NCBI RefSeq assembly: GCF_026427355.1
Contig: NZ_CP102664.1
Coordinates: 1,612,001 to 1,676,000, forward strand
Direction: 5' to 3'
From: Sphingobium sp. JS3065
GTDB lineage: Bacteria > Pseudomonadota > Alphaproteobacteria > Sphingomonadales > Sphingomonadaceae
DNA: 64,000 bases
Shown here piece after piece: positions 53,017 to 62,439 of the stretch. Within the stretch, counting starts at the first letter, position 1. Every line of letters starts with the position of its first letter. The position numbers and the translations under genes are program-made. A model generated the notes under the pieces. That model searched no databases. It saw only the letters and a list, made by a program, of their open reading frames with translations, and was not told where the DNA came from.

Positions 53017-55538
53017 GCGCGCCTGGCTCAAAGCGAGGCCGCGGGCTCTCTTATTCTCGCATGCGCAACGCGGTACGCCGCGACGCCTATTCCGATTATC
53101 TGCCGCTCGTCGCCTGGGACGCGGAGAGCGAGGCGTTCCTCTGCATCGACGACACATGGGGCCACGCGTGGGAGATCGTGCCGACCGCGTACATGTTCGC
53201 GCATGTTCAGGGTGCGCTGCAGGGCCTGCTGAACGTCAATTTCCCGGACGGCACGGTCCTCCAACTCCACACCTTCGCCGACCCGCTGATCGACGACGCG
53301 CTCGACGCGTTTCTCGATCTCAAAACCCGCGACGACCCCCTCATCCAGGCGTCCGCGCGACGCACCCGCGAATATCTGAGCCGGGGTCGACATGGCCTGA
53401 AGGCCTTGCACGGCATCCCCGTGCGAAACTTTCGCACGCTGCTGTCGATCAAGACGCGGCGCCCCCTCGGCGAGGATCTTCGGCGCCAAGTCGAGGAGCA
53501 ACTCGCCAAGCTTGGCATTCGCCGCCTCGAGCCCGAGGAGATGATCTCTTTCTACCGCCGCATCTTCAACGGTGTCACGCAATCGGCACCCGGTGTGTTC
53601 GCCGATGGCGCGACGATCGGCGCGCCGACGCTCGCCAAGCAGATCATCGACGCTGGCCCCGACCTCCTGTTCGAGGGACCGGAGGTCTTTATCGGCAACC
53701 AGGTCGCGCGCTGCCTGACGCCCAAGGCACCCGCGCGGCGCATCACTGCCGAGCGCGCGAACCGCCTTCTGGGCGGGATGCGCGGCTCGGCGGAAGACAG
53801 CGACCAGATCGGCGGTCCGTTCCTCTACACGCTGAACATCCTGTTCGACCATTCACAGTTCGAGATCCACAAACGCGCGCAGATCCTTTCCGCGCAGAAG
53901 GCTGCGGGCTCCTTCGCGGTCGAGGTCGGCAAGCAGATCGAGGAGATCGGCTGGATTCTCGATGAGGCGGGCAACTCGAAGTTCGTCCGCGTCATCCCGA
54001 TGGTCTGGGTATTCGGTCGCGACCGCGCCCATGCCCGCGAGCTCGCCGCCCGCGCGAAGCGTCTGTGGGAGAGCGAACCACTGCCCTTCTCGATGCAGGA
54101 GGAGAGCTATCTCAATCCGACCCTGCTCCCGATGAGCCTGCCATTCGGGCTGTATCCGGACCGCACGACGCTGCGCATGCTTGAGCGCGACTTCCGCATG
54201 CCGGTGAAGGCGGCTGTTCTGCTGGCGCCGATTCAGACCGACTTTCGCGGCGGCGGCCGACCGGCTTTGCTCTACACGGGCCGCAAAGGTCAGCTTATCA
54301 CGCTCGATCTCTTCGATCCGCGCATCAACAATTATAATTTCATCGTCTCGGCGGAGTCCGGAGCGGGCAAGAGCTTCCTGCTCAACAATCTTTGCCAGCA
54401 ATATTATGCGTGCGGCGCGCTCATCCGCATCATCGACATCGGCGGGAGCTATAGGAAGCTCTGCACGCTTTGCTCGGGCCGCTATATCGATATCGGCGAG
54501 GAGCAACTGGTCCTCAATCCGTTCGACATGGGCCTGGCGCTCGACGGTGACGACAAGCAGTCGGCGATCACCATGGCGGTGGCGATCGTCGCCGAAATGG
54601 CCAATGCCTCGACGCGCAAGGGCGTTTCGACCTCCGAATGGAATCTGCTGAAATCGGCCGTCCAGTGGACGATCGATACGGGCCGTGCCGATCATGGCAT
54701 CGACTCGGTGCGCGAATGGCTCGGCACCTATCCGGCGCATGCTGGAAGCGACCTTGATCGGGTTGATCACCTCGTGCCGGTAGCTCGTGAGCTTGCCTTC
54801 AACTTGCGGGATTTCGGCTCCGACGGCGCCTATGGCCATTATTTCAACGGCCCCTCGACGCTCGACATCAGATCGGACGAGTTCGTCGTGCTTGAGCTCG
54901 AACGGCTCAAGGCGATGCCCGATCTTTTCAACGTGATCGTCATGGTGGTGGTCAATGCCGTCACCCAGGAGCTGTATCTCTCCGCCCGCGATCGGCCGCG
55001 CTTCGTGCTGTGCGACGAGGCCGCGCAGTTCATGACGCGGACCGAGGGACAGGACCTGAGCCGCCTCGCCGAGGCTTTCGGCCAAGGCTATCGGCGCGCG
55101 CGCAAATATCGCGGTTCGTTTGGCATCGTGCTGCAATCGATGAACGACCTGACTCTGTTTGGCGGCACCGGACAGGTGATCCTGGAAAACGCGGCAACTC
55201 GGTTCCTGCTGCAGGGCTCGACCTATGATCGCGCGGTCGAGAACAAGATTCTCGACTATTCGGGGTTCGTTCTCGACCTCCTGAAATCAGTCCGCAACTC
55301 CAAGCCGAACTATAGCGAGGTCTTCATCGACTCCCCATTGGGCCTGGGCATCGCCAGGCTCGTTGTCGACCCCTTCTCCTACTGGATCAATACGTCGGCG
55401 CCCGATGAGGTCGCAGCCTTCGAGGCCCTGATCGGGCTGGGTCTGTCGCCGCTCGAGGCGGTTTGCCGCCTCGCAGGCGTCGATCCCGCCGAGATCCTTG
55501 GATTGCCGGATCCGGTCCGGCTGGCGGCAGCGGAGTGA
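53013..55538 (+). CDS. traC: T4SS ATPase TraC
   Basis: An 841-residue, VirB4-like ATPase. Walker A is SGAGKSFLLNN at about residue 450, Walker B FVLCDEAAQFM, and QSMNDLTLFGG lies nearby. The N-terminal half is the TraC N-domain (DYLPLVAWDAESEAFLCIDD, KTRRPLGEDLRRQVEEQL). It powers pilus assembly and substrate loading with TraL. It overlaps the traV stop as ATGA. Confidence 0.92.
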   Translation: MSAPGSKRGRGLSYSRMRNAVRRDAYSDYLPLVAWDAESEAFLCIDDTWGHAWEIVPTAYMFAHVQGALQGLLNVNFPDGTVLQLHTFADPLIDDALDAFLDLKTRDDPLIQASARRTREYLSRGRHGLKALHGIPVRNFRTLLSIKTRRPLGEDLRRQVEEQLAKLGIRRLEPEEMISFYRRIFNGVTQSAPGVFADGATIGAPTLAKQIIDAGPDLLFEGPEVFIGNQVARCLTPKAPARRITAERANRLLGGMRGSAEDSDQIGGPFLYTLNILFDHSQFEIHKRAQILSAQKAAGSFAVEVGKQIEEIGWILDEAGNSKFVRVIPMVWVFGRDRAHARELAARAKRLWESEPLPFSMQEESYLNPTLLPMSLPFGLYPDRTTLRMLERDFRMPVKAAVLLAPIQTDFRGGGRPALLYTGRKGQLITLDLFDPRINNYNFIVSAESGAGKSFLLNNLCQQYYACGALIRIIDIGGSYRKLCTLCSGRYIDIGEEQLVLNPFDMGLALDGDDKQSAITMAVAIVAEMANASTRKGVSTSEWNLLKSAVQWTIDTGRADHGIDSVREWLGTYPAHAGSDLDRVDHLVPVARELAFNLRDFGSDGAYGHYFNGPSTLDIRSDEFVVLELERLKAMPDLFNVIVMVVVNAVTQELYLSARDRPRFVLCDEAAQFMTRTEGQDLSRLAEAFGQGYRRARKYRGSFGIVLQSMNDLTLFGGTGQVILENAATRFLLQGSTYDRAVENKILDYSGFVLDLLKSVRNSKPNYSEVFIDSPLGLGIARLVVDPFSYWINTSAPDEVAAFEALIGLGLSPLEAVCRLAGVDPAEILGLPDPVRLAAAE

Positions 55539-55543
55539 CCGTG

Positions 55544-55873
55544 ATGCGACGCGCCAACCCTTCTCACCCCGATCAATTGCCGCTCGATCTGACGGCCGAT
55601 CTCGAACTCGAACGGGTGATCGAAGCGCGGGTGGCTGCGCGCTGCGAGGCAGAGTCCGTCCTTTGGAAGCTCCGCCTGGTCGCAATTGAAACACTGATGA
55701 TGGGGGTGCTCGTCGCAGCGGCCGGCATCGTACTGGACCAACCCGCGATGCTGGTCCTGCGCGCCGCCATATTGGTGGCCGCTTCCTGCTTTGCCAGCGG
55801 ACTGCTGCTGCTCGGCCTGTCCGCCTGGAGCGCACGGCTGCTGACCCGTTTCAAACAATGGAGGGCTTCGTGA
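55544..55873 (+). CDS. Small membrane protein between TraC and TraW (109 aa)
   Basis: A protein with two membrane helices (ETLMMGVLVAAAGIVLDQPA and VLRAAILVAASCFASGLLLL) after a charged N-terminus. GTG 55535, overlapping the traC stop, is an alternative start. F plasmids have TrbI at this place, but this protein does not resemble it. The gene overlaps the next by 16 bp, so the two are coupled. Confidence 0.6.
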   Translation: MRRANPSHPDQLPLDLTADLELERVIEARVAARCEAESVLWKLRLVAIETLMMGVLVAAAGIVLDQPAMLVLRAAILVAASCFASGLLLLGLSAWSARLLTRFKQWRAS

Positions 55874-56103
55874 ACGGCCTCCTCGATGACAATCCCTCAC
55901 CCGGAGCAGTGCGTCTCGTCGTCGGCGGCTCCCTTCTGCTGTTCGTGCAGACATTCCTGCTGATGCTCGAGCCGGGCATCGCGAGCCATCTGCGCGTGGT
56001 CGTCAGCCTAGTCAGCTTCGTCTCCGGCGCATCGCTCATGTTCGCGCTCGTCGGCTTCCCCGATCCTCCTCCCACCGACTGGAGGCGCCGCCGTGGCCGC
56101 TGA
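55858..56103 (+). CDS. Small membrane protein (81 aa)
   Basis: Two hydrophobic segments (VRLVVGGSLLLFVQTFLLML and VVVSLVSFVSGASLMFALV) and a basic tail (DWRRRRGR). It overlaps the start of traW by 11 bp. Its place with the previous gene suggests a paired inner-membrane accessory of the transfer apparatus. No family recognised. Confidence 0.6.
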   Translation: MEGFVNGLLDDNPSPGAVRLVVGGSLLLFVQTFLLMLEPGIASHLRVVVSLVSFVSGASLMFALVGFPDPPPTDWRRRRGR

Positions 56104-56791
56104 TCCTCTCATCCCGTCCAGCGCCAAAATGGTCGTTCTTGGGCAGGCCGCGACCGTCGTGCTGCTGCTGATCGGTGCCGGCGCGCTGGCTTTTGCCGCC
56201 CGCGCCGAAACCTCGGGCATGAATCGCAGCACGATCGGCAGAACCTGGCCGATCGTCGAGCCTGACGCGCTGACCGAAATCGAGGCCAAGGTCGCGACGT
56301 TGCCGCGCGATATGTCGAAGGCATTCGGTCCCCGCGAGAAATGGAGCGCCCTCAAGGCTGCGGCACTTGCGCCCGCGACATCGGATCGGGTGCGGACCGT
56401 CGTGCCCTTCTACACGCTCGATTTCGACATTCGCCTGCCCGACGGAAAGACGCTTTACCCCAAGGGCTTCACCTTCAATCCGCTGACCTTCGTCAAGCTG
56501 CCGCAGCGGCTCGTGGTCGTTCATCCGCGCGACCTGGGCTGGGCGCTCCGGACCGCACGGCCGACCGACTTCATTCTGCTGACCGCGCTCGGCGGCGATA
56601 GCGGCGACCCGATCGCGCTCACCGAGAAGACGGGCCGCGCGATCTACATCCTTGAGGAAAGGGTCAAGGAGCGCCTCGGGTTGACCGTCGCGCCCGTCGT
56701 CGTCGCCCAAGCTGGCCAGAAGCTCGTGTTGACCGAATTTGGCCCGCGAAGCCGCCAGCTGCCGAGCAACCTCATAGGAGCGGTTCGATGA
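56093..56791 (+). CDS. traW: T4SS protein TraW
   Basis: A 232-residue periplasmic protein of the F-type mating apparatus. N-terminal hydrophobic leader (VVLGQAATVVLLLIGAGALA) and TraW motifs GRTWPIVEPDALTEIE, PYPTLDFDIRLPDG-like FYTLDFDIRLPDG, and LPQRLVVVHPRD. The start is GTG 56093. The stop overlaps traU as ATGA. Works with TrbC and TraU in pilus assembly. Confidence 0.85.
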   Translation: MAADPLIPSSAKMVVLGQAATVVLLLIGAGALAFAARAETSGMNRSTIGRTWPIVEPDALTEIEAKVATLPRDMSKAFGPREKWSALKAAALAPATSDRVRTVVPFYTLDFDIRLPDGKTLYPKGFTFNPLTFVKLPQRLVVVHPRDLGWALRTARPTDFILLTALGGDSGDPIALTEKTGRAIYILEERVKERLGLTVAPVVVAQAGQKLVLTEFGPRSRQLPSNLIGAVR

Positions 56792-57801
56792 TCCGGCGCT
56801 GTCATATCTTCCTCATCGGGCTTGCGATCGGCCTGGTCGCGACGCTCGCCTGGCCAAGCCAGGCGCATGCGTCGAAATGCGAGAGCAGTGTCTTCAATCC
56901 CATAACCAAGGTGCGCTGGACGTGCATCTTTCCGATCACCGTCGGCGGTGTCCGGATCGGCAGCTTCGACATGCTCGACAAGGCGCTGGATGCGCAATCG
57001 GCGTCGAAACCGCTCTGCGCATGCCGCAAAGGGGTCCAGTTCTGGTTCGGCGTGAAGGTCTCTTACTGGTCGCCCAACCGCATGGTCGACGTGGTGACGG
57101 AGCCAGGGTGCATGATGGCGCTCGGCGCCGATCTCATGCCGACGGGCGGCAAGCTCCAGGGTAGCCAATCCTCGATCGCTGATGGAACGAACACGCGCAA
57201 GATGTTCGCGCAAATGCACTATTACATCTCGCCGGTCTGGGCGATGCTCGACATGTTCACCGATCTTCCATGCCTGGAAGACGATGGGTTCGACGTCGCG
57301 CTGATCACCGAGATTCTGCCGACGTGGCAATCGGGCACATTGGGCGCGATCATCCAGCCCGAGGGCATATTGTTCGGCAATCCTGCCGCCGGCCTGGCTT
57401 GCATGGGCGACAGCGCGGCAGCCGCGGCCGGCAAGGTCATCGATCCGCTCTTCTGGTGCATGGGCTCCTGGGGCGCGACCTATCCGATCGCCGGCGACAT
57501 TCATTTCGATGACTCGGTCGAGGCCTGGGCGGGGCTCGCGGCGCGCGGCACGTTCATGATGGGGCGCCTCGGCGCGCTCACCATCAGTTCGTCCGATGGC
57601 TGCTCGTTCAAGCCCAGCCCGATCTGGACCAAGTCGCGCTACAAGCTTCAGCTGATGGAGCCGGTCAAGGGCGGCAAGTGCGTCAATATCGGCCGGCCCG
57701 GTGCGCTCTGGACGAGCGGCAAGCACGCACCCGGCAAGGACAACGCCCAGTTCATGCTTTTCGAAAAGGTGATCTGCTGCGCCGGGATTCCGGTGCCATG
57801 A
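56788..57801 (+). CDS. traU: T4SS protein TraU
   Basis: A 337-residue periplasmic protein, Cys-rich as in F TraU (CESSVFNPITKVRWTCIFPI, CACRKGVQFWFGVKVSYWSP). Signal peptide (HIFLIGLAIGLVATLAWPSQ). The family needs disulfide formation, which suits the DsbC-like and TraF genes here. Overlaps traW and the TraN N-part by four bases each. Confidence 0.9.
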   Translation: MIRRCHIFLIGLAIGLVATLAWPSQAHASKCESSVFNPITKVRWTCIFPITVGGVRIGSFDMLDKALDAQSASKPLCACRKGVQFWFGVKVSYWSPNRMVDVVTEPGCMMALGADLMPTGGKLQGSQSSIADGTNTRKMFAQMHYYISPVWAMLDMFTDLPCLEDDGFDVALITEILPTWQSGTLGAIIQPEGILFGNPAAGLACMGDSAAAAAGKVIDPLFWCMGSWGATYPIAGDIHFDDSVEAWAGLAARGTFMMGRLGALTISSSDGCSFKPSPIWTKSRYKLQLMEPVKGGKCVNIGRPGALWTSGKHAPGKDNAQFMLFEKVICCAGIPVP

Positions 57802-59930
57802 GCGGGTCGCTTTTCCCCCACCCCTTTCAAGAACGTCTCGCGCACGCCGCCGGCAATTACCGGAGGTCTGCCCGCCAAGGCCCTGACGGCCGCTGGCGCG
57901 CACGCGAGGCGGGAGCGACGCCGACGTCCCCCCGCGGCGTCGCTCCACCCACGGCCAGCGCGGTCGTCACGCTCCCCTGGCGGTCCGGGCTGCTCCCCCT
58001 GGTCTGGACCGTTACCGCGACCGCGCTGGCCACCCTCTTTTCGGCGCCGCCCGCGCTCGCCCAGACAATGGAGGAGCGCGCGCGGACAGCGGCCGAAGCC
58101 GCGCGCGCCAAGTCCGGCGACAGCGAGGCTCTACAGCGCAACTATGTCACGCCGGGGCTTTCGGGGCAGCCGATCACGACGGTCGACAGCAGCAAGGCAT
58201 TCACTCCCAATCTGGCCTGTCAGAAGACGGCGACGCTGATGGAAGTGCTGGTCCAACCGGCCTCCTCCGGCGACCTGGCCTCAGTTCAGATCGCGCGGGA
58301 CACCGACTTCGATGGCACGGTCGACAGCCGCATCAATCTGCCGGTGCCGGTCTCGGGCATTTGCGCGAACGGCGTGATCTCCTGCCAGCCAGGCACCTGG
58401 AACCAGTGCAACTATTTTCGCTGGGACATGGATACGGCGCGCAATCTGAAGCTCACCCAGGTCGACATGCCGCAGCTCGCCGGTTGCTACTGCATAAACA
58501 ATAGCTGCGGGACCAATCTCGCCTGGGGCAACATGGCCTCGGTGCTCGGGGACCTGGGCGGCGGGATGATCGGCGCGCTCACCACGGCCGATCCACGCAT
58601 CGGTGTCGCGCAGGCGATGATCGACGGCCCCTCGATCCGCTATGTCGGCGCCCAGTCGACCGCCTGCACGAGCGACCCCTCGCTTGCCCAGACCGCTTAT
58701 CGCGCCAACCCCAGCGCGCTCGCGGGCGATGCATTCGCAGCGGCGTCCAGCAACCATGTGTTCCAGTCGCTATCCGGCTCGCCGGTCGGCCACGGGACCG
58801 CGCAGCAACTCCGGCACTGCACGATCGAGCGGCAAGTGACGGTCGTCAAATCCGGCATCGACGATATCATCACCCGGACGAGCGGCGGCTATTCGACGAT
58901 CAAGAGCGGCAAGGCGGTCGACTTCTATCTGGGCTCTCCGAGCGACAACAGCCTTTCCGGGGGAAGCTGCCGCCTGTTCGACTTCAAGATGACGCTGCAT
59001 GTCGGCGCTTCCGACCGTATCGTCGACGCACGGCTCGCGGAGTATTTCGCGGACGATTGGGGCCAGGTCCGGATCGATGGCACGCTGGTCGCGTCCGGCC
59101 CAAGCCCCTGGACCTCGACCGGCTTTCCTCCAGGCCGATGCGAGCTGGGGCGAACTTTTTACGCTTATCCCAATCTCGATCTGAAGCCCTGGCTCACCCC
59201 GGGCGACCATGAGATCTGGTTGCGCGTCGCGGTTGGCGATCACGGGGAGGGCATGGCGCGGGTCCATGTCGAGGTCGACGATAGCTGCCGAACCGTCGAA
59301 CAGCTGGTCGATCATTGCGGGGCAATCGCGGCCGATTCCAAATGCCGGGTCGATAGCGAGATGATCGATGGCGTCCAGACCTTCCGGAACGGCATCAGCA
59401 CGGGCCTGCGTCCGCTGCCCCAGACGCGGCTCCTCGGCACCGAAGCCTGTCCGGTATCCCTCACCCGGGACTTCTTTCAGAAGGACAGGACCTATCGATG
59501 CGCGATCGACAGCACATCGCTACCGAAACCGGACACGAGCCGTGGCACCTATATCATCGACCATTCGACCGAGACGATATTGGCCGATCGCGCGCGGCAG
59601 GGGGATGGTAGCTTCGCGGAATCGACGCGGCCATTCAGCTTGCCAGATCGTGGCAGCGTGCCTGCATGCGAGCCCATTTGCAAAACACGCGCGCCTCGCG
59701 TGAATACGGCCGCGGCGCCGGCCGGCGTCGTCGGCAGCCTGCAGAACAATCCGACCGCCTACGACAGCTTCTATCATGCTTGCGGGAGCGACAATGCCTG
59801 TCCGACCGGCCCTGGCGAGGAGATCGTCTCGGCTTGCGGCTGTCTCGACGATTTTCCCGAGGCGGTCGTGATGATGCAGACCGTGCGCCTGGGCGGCGCG
59901 GACCTTGTCTGCACGGGGACGGTGCGATGA
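57798..59930 (+). CDS. traN: TraN-like mating-pair protein, large first part
   Basis: A 710-residue Cys-rich secreted protein; ATG 57798 overlaps the traU stop. A long basic N-terminus of about 90 residues precedes the hydrophobic leader (WTVTATALATLFSAPPALAQ). Many Cys pairs follow (CYCINNSCGTN, GICANGVISCQPG) with a CCDC-like end (SACGCLDDFPE). TraN is the outer-membrane adhesin that stabilises mating pairs; in this cluster it is represented by two consecutive genes. The unusual N-terminal extension makes a later start possible. Confidence 0.7.
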   Translation: MSGSLFPHPFQERLAHAAGNYRRSARQGPDGRWRAREAGATPTSPRGVAPPTASAVVTLPWRSGLLPLVWTVTATALATLFSAPPALAQTMEERARTAAEAARAKSGDSEALQRNYVTPGLSGQPITTVDSSKAFTPNLACQKTATLMEVLVQPASSGDLASVQIARDTDFDGTVDSRINLPVPVSGICANGVISCQPGTWNQCNYFRWDMDTARNLKLTQVDMPQLAGCYCINNSCGTNLAWGNMASVLGDLGGGMIGALTTADPRIGVAQAMIDGPSIRYVGAQSTACTSDPSLAQTAYRANPSALAGDAFAAASSNHVFQSLSGSPVGHGTAQQLRHCTIERQVTVVKSGIDDIITRTSGGYSTIKSGKAVDFYLGSPSDNSLSGGSCRLFDFKMTLHVGASDRIVDARLAEYFADDWGQVRIDGTLVASGPSPWTSTGFPPGRCELGRTFYAYPNLDLKPWLTPGDHEIWLRVAVGDHGEGMARVHVEVDDSCRTVEQLVDHCGAIAADSKCRVDSEMIDGVQTFRNGISTGLRPLPQTRLLGTEACPVSLTRDFFQKDRTYRCAIDSTSLPKPDTSRGTYIIDHSTETILADRARQGDGSFAESTRPFSLPDRGSVPACEPICKTRAPRVNTAAAPAGVVGSLQNNPTAYDSFYHACGSDNACPTGPGEEIVSACGCLDDFPEAVVMMQTVRLGGADLVCTGTVR

Positions 59931-61033
59931 TCGCGCGGTGGCTCCTTTTGCCACGCAGTGCGGCACATGCGGTGCTGTTCGGCTGCGCCTTGGTCGCGGC
60001 GTGCCAGCCACAGCCTGCTTCCGCACAGCAGATGTGCGCCGCCGATCTCAACGGCAATGGCGACGCAGCCGACGCCGGCGAGATGGCCTATTGCACCATC
60101 ACCTCGAGCGGCCAGTATCAATGCCCGCTCGAGGAGATCGCCTGCGTGGCGGCCCCTTCCGGCGATTATAGCTGCCCGCTCGGATCCCAGTTCGCCTGCC
60201 TGCCCAAGAATGGCGGCGCGACCTGTTCGCCCCATAGCTGCGCCGATGTGGCGGCCAATCCGATTGTCGAGGAGCCTCCGATCGAGGACCCCGGCACGGC
60301 GCCCGACGGCCCGGTCGATGCCGACGGCAATTGCCTGGGTACGATCGAGATATTCAGCGGCCGCGCGATGCGCTGCCGGCCCCCCGGGCTCAGCACGACC
60401 CTCTCGAACTGCTGCAAGGATAAGGGCAAAATCGTCAAGGACGGCATGGGATCGTCGATCGGTTCGATCGGCACCAAGATCGCGGTCGCCAAGGGCGTCT
60501 TCACCGGCATGAGCGCGGCCTTTACAGCGTTCCGTGCCGGGGCGACCGCGGGCCAGGCAGCGAATGCCGGCGCCAATGCACTGATCATCGGCCTTGATCC
60601 AACCTCGATCGCGATCAGCCTTGCGATCAATTTCATGATCGAGGTGCTTCTCCAGGGCTGCGACCAACAGGACATGGAAGTCGGCATGCTGCGCGGCTCG
60701 GGCATGTGCCACGAGGTCGGCAGCTACTGCACCTCGAGCTTCCTCGGGATCTGCCTGCAAAAGGCGCGCGGCCATTGCTGCTTCAACACCAAGCTCGGCC
60801 GCATCATTCAGGAGCAGGGCCGCCCGCAATTGAAGGCGTTCAACGGCAATCTGTGGGGCTCGCCCAAAAAGCCGATGTGCCGGGGCTTCACGCCTGAAGA
60901 GTTCCAGGCGCTGGATTTCTCCAAAATGGACCTATCCGAATATTATGCGGACATCGAGGCTCGCGCCCAATCCGACATCCAGATCGATATGAAGGAGCGC
61001 GTCAATGCGTATCTCAAGGCGGTCGGCGAGTAG
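59927..61033 (+). CDS. TraN-like mating-pair protein, second part
   Basis: A 368-residue protein; ATG 59927 overlaps the previous stop (ATGA). Signal peptide (AHAVLFGCALVAACQPQPAS). The C-terminal half carries the TraN end signature (CHEVGSYCTSSFLGICLQKA, RGHCCFNTKLGRIIQEQG, RPQLKAFN). The middle is Ala/Gly-rich with helices (AANAGANALIIGLDPTSIAI). Reads as the C-terminal TraN domain on its own polypeptide. It overlaps trbC by 29 bp. Confidence 0.75.
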   Translation: MIARWLLLPRSAAHAVLFGCALVAACQPQPASAQQMCAADLNGNGDAADAGEMAYCTITSSGQYQCPLEEIACVAAPSGDYSCPLGSQFACLPKNGGATCSPHSCADVAANPIVEEPPIEDPGTAPDGPVDADGNCLGTIEIFSGRAMRCRPPGLSTTLSNCCKDKGKIVKDGMGSSIGSIGTKIAVAKGVFTGMSAAFTAFRAGATAGQAANAGANALIIGLDPTSIAISLAINFMIEVLLQGCDQQDMEVGMLRGSGMCHEVGSYCTSSFLGICLQKARGHCCFNTKLGRIIQEQGRPQLKAFNGNLWGSPKKPMCRGFTPEEFQALDFSKMDLSEYYADIEARAQSDIQIDMKERVNAYLKAVGE

Positions 61034-61862
61034 CGCCCTCGCCCTGGCCGGGTTTGCAATCGCAACCGTGGCGCTCGCCCAGGATTCGGCGCGCGAGCGC
61101 ATCCAGGACCAGGGCGACGCGGCGATGGAACGGGTGAAAGGCGCTGTCACACGCGCCAGGGAGGGGCGCGCTGATGTGCCGGACCCCAAGCTGCCCCCTG
61201 GCCCCAGCGAGGCAGAGCGTCGGCGCGCCTTCGAGGGCCTCCGCAGTCGGCTTCCTACGCCCGCGATCGACGCACGCGCCCGCGCCGCCCTCGCTGCCGG
61301 CGAAGCGCGGATGGCCGCCGAACGCGAGGCGCAGGCAAAGCGACTGCGGCAAGCGCTCGGACTCGAGCCCGGCGAGATGGAGGCGGTGGCCAAGACAGCG
61401 CCCTCCCCCACGATCAAAGCGTGGGTGCCGGTGCTGTTCGTCTCGTCGTCGATACCCGTCCCGATCCTGCGAACCTACGCCGCGCAACTCGAACGGGTGC
61501 ATGGCGTCCTCGCCTTTCGCGGCATGCCGGGTGGTCTGCACAAGGTTGGGCCGATGGCGAAGCTGTCGGCCGAGATTCTCCGGATCGATCCAGGGTGCGA
61601 GGGGCCGTCCTGCGCGATGCGCAACATCCAGCTCATCGTCGACCCGATCGTGTTTCGGCAACACGGGGTCGCCCGCGTACCCGCGCTGGCCATGGTCCCG
61701 GGAGATCCGACCCAAGCCTATTGCGAGCGCGAGGATGAGAGCCCGAGAGCGTCTCATGTCGTCTATGGCGACAGCGCACTCCCGGGTCTGTTGGAAGAAT
61801 ATGCCCGATTGGGCGGCGACAAGGAGGTGCGCGATGCTCAGGCTCTTTTGGGCGCTCGTTAA
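61005..61862 (+). CDS. trbC: T4SS protein TrbC (F type)
   Basis: A 285-residue periplasmic protein. Signal peptide (ALALAGFAIATVALAQ), a charged Ala/Arg/Glu-rich middle (about residues 60-115), then the thioredoxin-like fold of the F-type TrbC family (VPVLFVSSSIPVPILRTYA, FRGMPGGLHKVGPMAKL, HGVARVPALAMVPGD). It lacks a CxxC pair. Partners are TraW and TraU. It overlaps the S26 gene by 29 bp. Confidence 0.85.
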   Translation: MRISRRSASSALALAGFAIATVALAQDSARERIQDQGDAAMERVKGAVTRAREGRADVPDPKLPPGPSEAERRRAFEGLRSRLPTPAIDARARAALAAGEARMAAEREAQAKRLRQALGLEPGEMEAVAKTAPSPTIKAWVPVLFVSSSIPVPILRTYAAQLERVHGVLAFRGMPGGLHKVGPMAKLSAEILRIDPGCEGPSCAMRNIQLIVDPIVFRQHGVARVPALAMVPGDPTQAYCEREDESPRASHVVYGDSALPGLLEEYARLGGDKEVRDAQALLGAR

Positions 61863-62439
61863 CGCCGTCCTTGGCCTGTGGCCGCGGCTCCGGCGCCTGC
61901 CGGGCAAGGCTGCGGTCGCGCTCGGAGCACAGGGCCTGGGCGAGCCGGCACGGCCTGCGCGTTTGTGGCGCGCGCTTGCGATCGTCCTGCCCGTGGCGCT
62001 GCTCGCGGCGATTGTCCTGCCCCAGATCAGCCTAGTGATGAGCCCCTCGATCGGCGCCTGGGCCGTCCGCAAGGCGCCGGGGCCGATCGCGAAGGGCGAC
62101 TATGTGATGTTCACGCTCCACCATCCGATCGCCGGACCCAAGCCGGTCAGCGTCACCAAGCACGCGCTTTGCATGCCGGGCGAGCGGCTGACACTGATCG
62201 AAACACCGTCGGTCGGTGCGCCCAAATCCTGGGACGCTCATTTTTTCTGCAATGGCGTGCTGCTCGGGGTCAGCCTTCCCTATGGGATTCACGGCCTCAA
62301 GCTGGAGCATTTCCAGTGGAGCGGCGTGATCCCGCGCGGCATGGTCTATATCGGATCGCACCACCCGCGTGGGTTCGACAGCCGCTATTTCGGTTTGGTC
62401 CCGATCAGCCGGCTAACCCGGATGGAGCGGCTGCTGTGA
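61834..62439 (+). CDS. S26 signal-peptidase-like protein (TraF/TrhF type)
   Basis: A 201-residue protein; ATG 61834 follows AAGGAGGT. One N-terminal membrane helix (ALAIVLPVALLAAIVLP), then the Ser in LVMSPSIGAW (Ser70 or Ser72) and the general-base Lys109 in VTKHALCMPGE, the Ser/Lys dyad of S26 peptidases. Relatives process conjugative pilins, and in RP4 and R27 the same type joins the pilin ends. In this cluster it is the likely pilin-processing enzyme. It overlaps TraF (GTGA). Confidence 0.82.
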   Translation: MLRLFWALVNAVLGLWPRLRRLPGKAAVALGAQGLGEPARPARLWRALAIVLPVALLAAIVLPQISLVMSPSIGAWAVRKAPGPIAKGDYVMFTLHHPIAGPKPVSVTKHALCMPGERLTLIETPSVGAPKSWDAHFFCNGVLLGVSLPYGIHGLKLEHFQWSGVIPRGMVYIGSHHPRGFDSRYFGLVPISRLTRMERLL

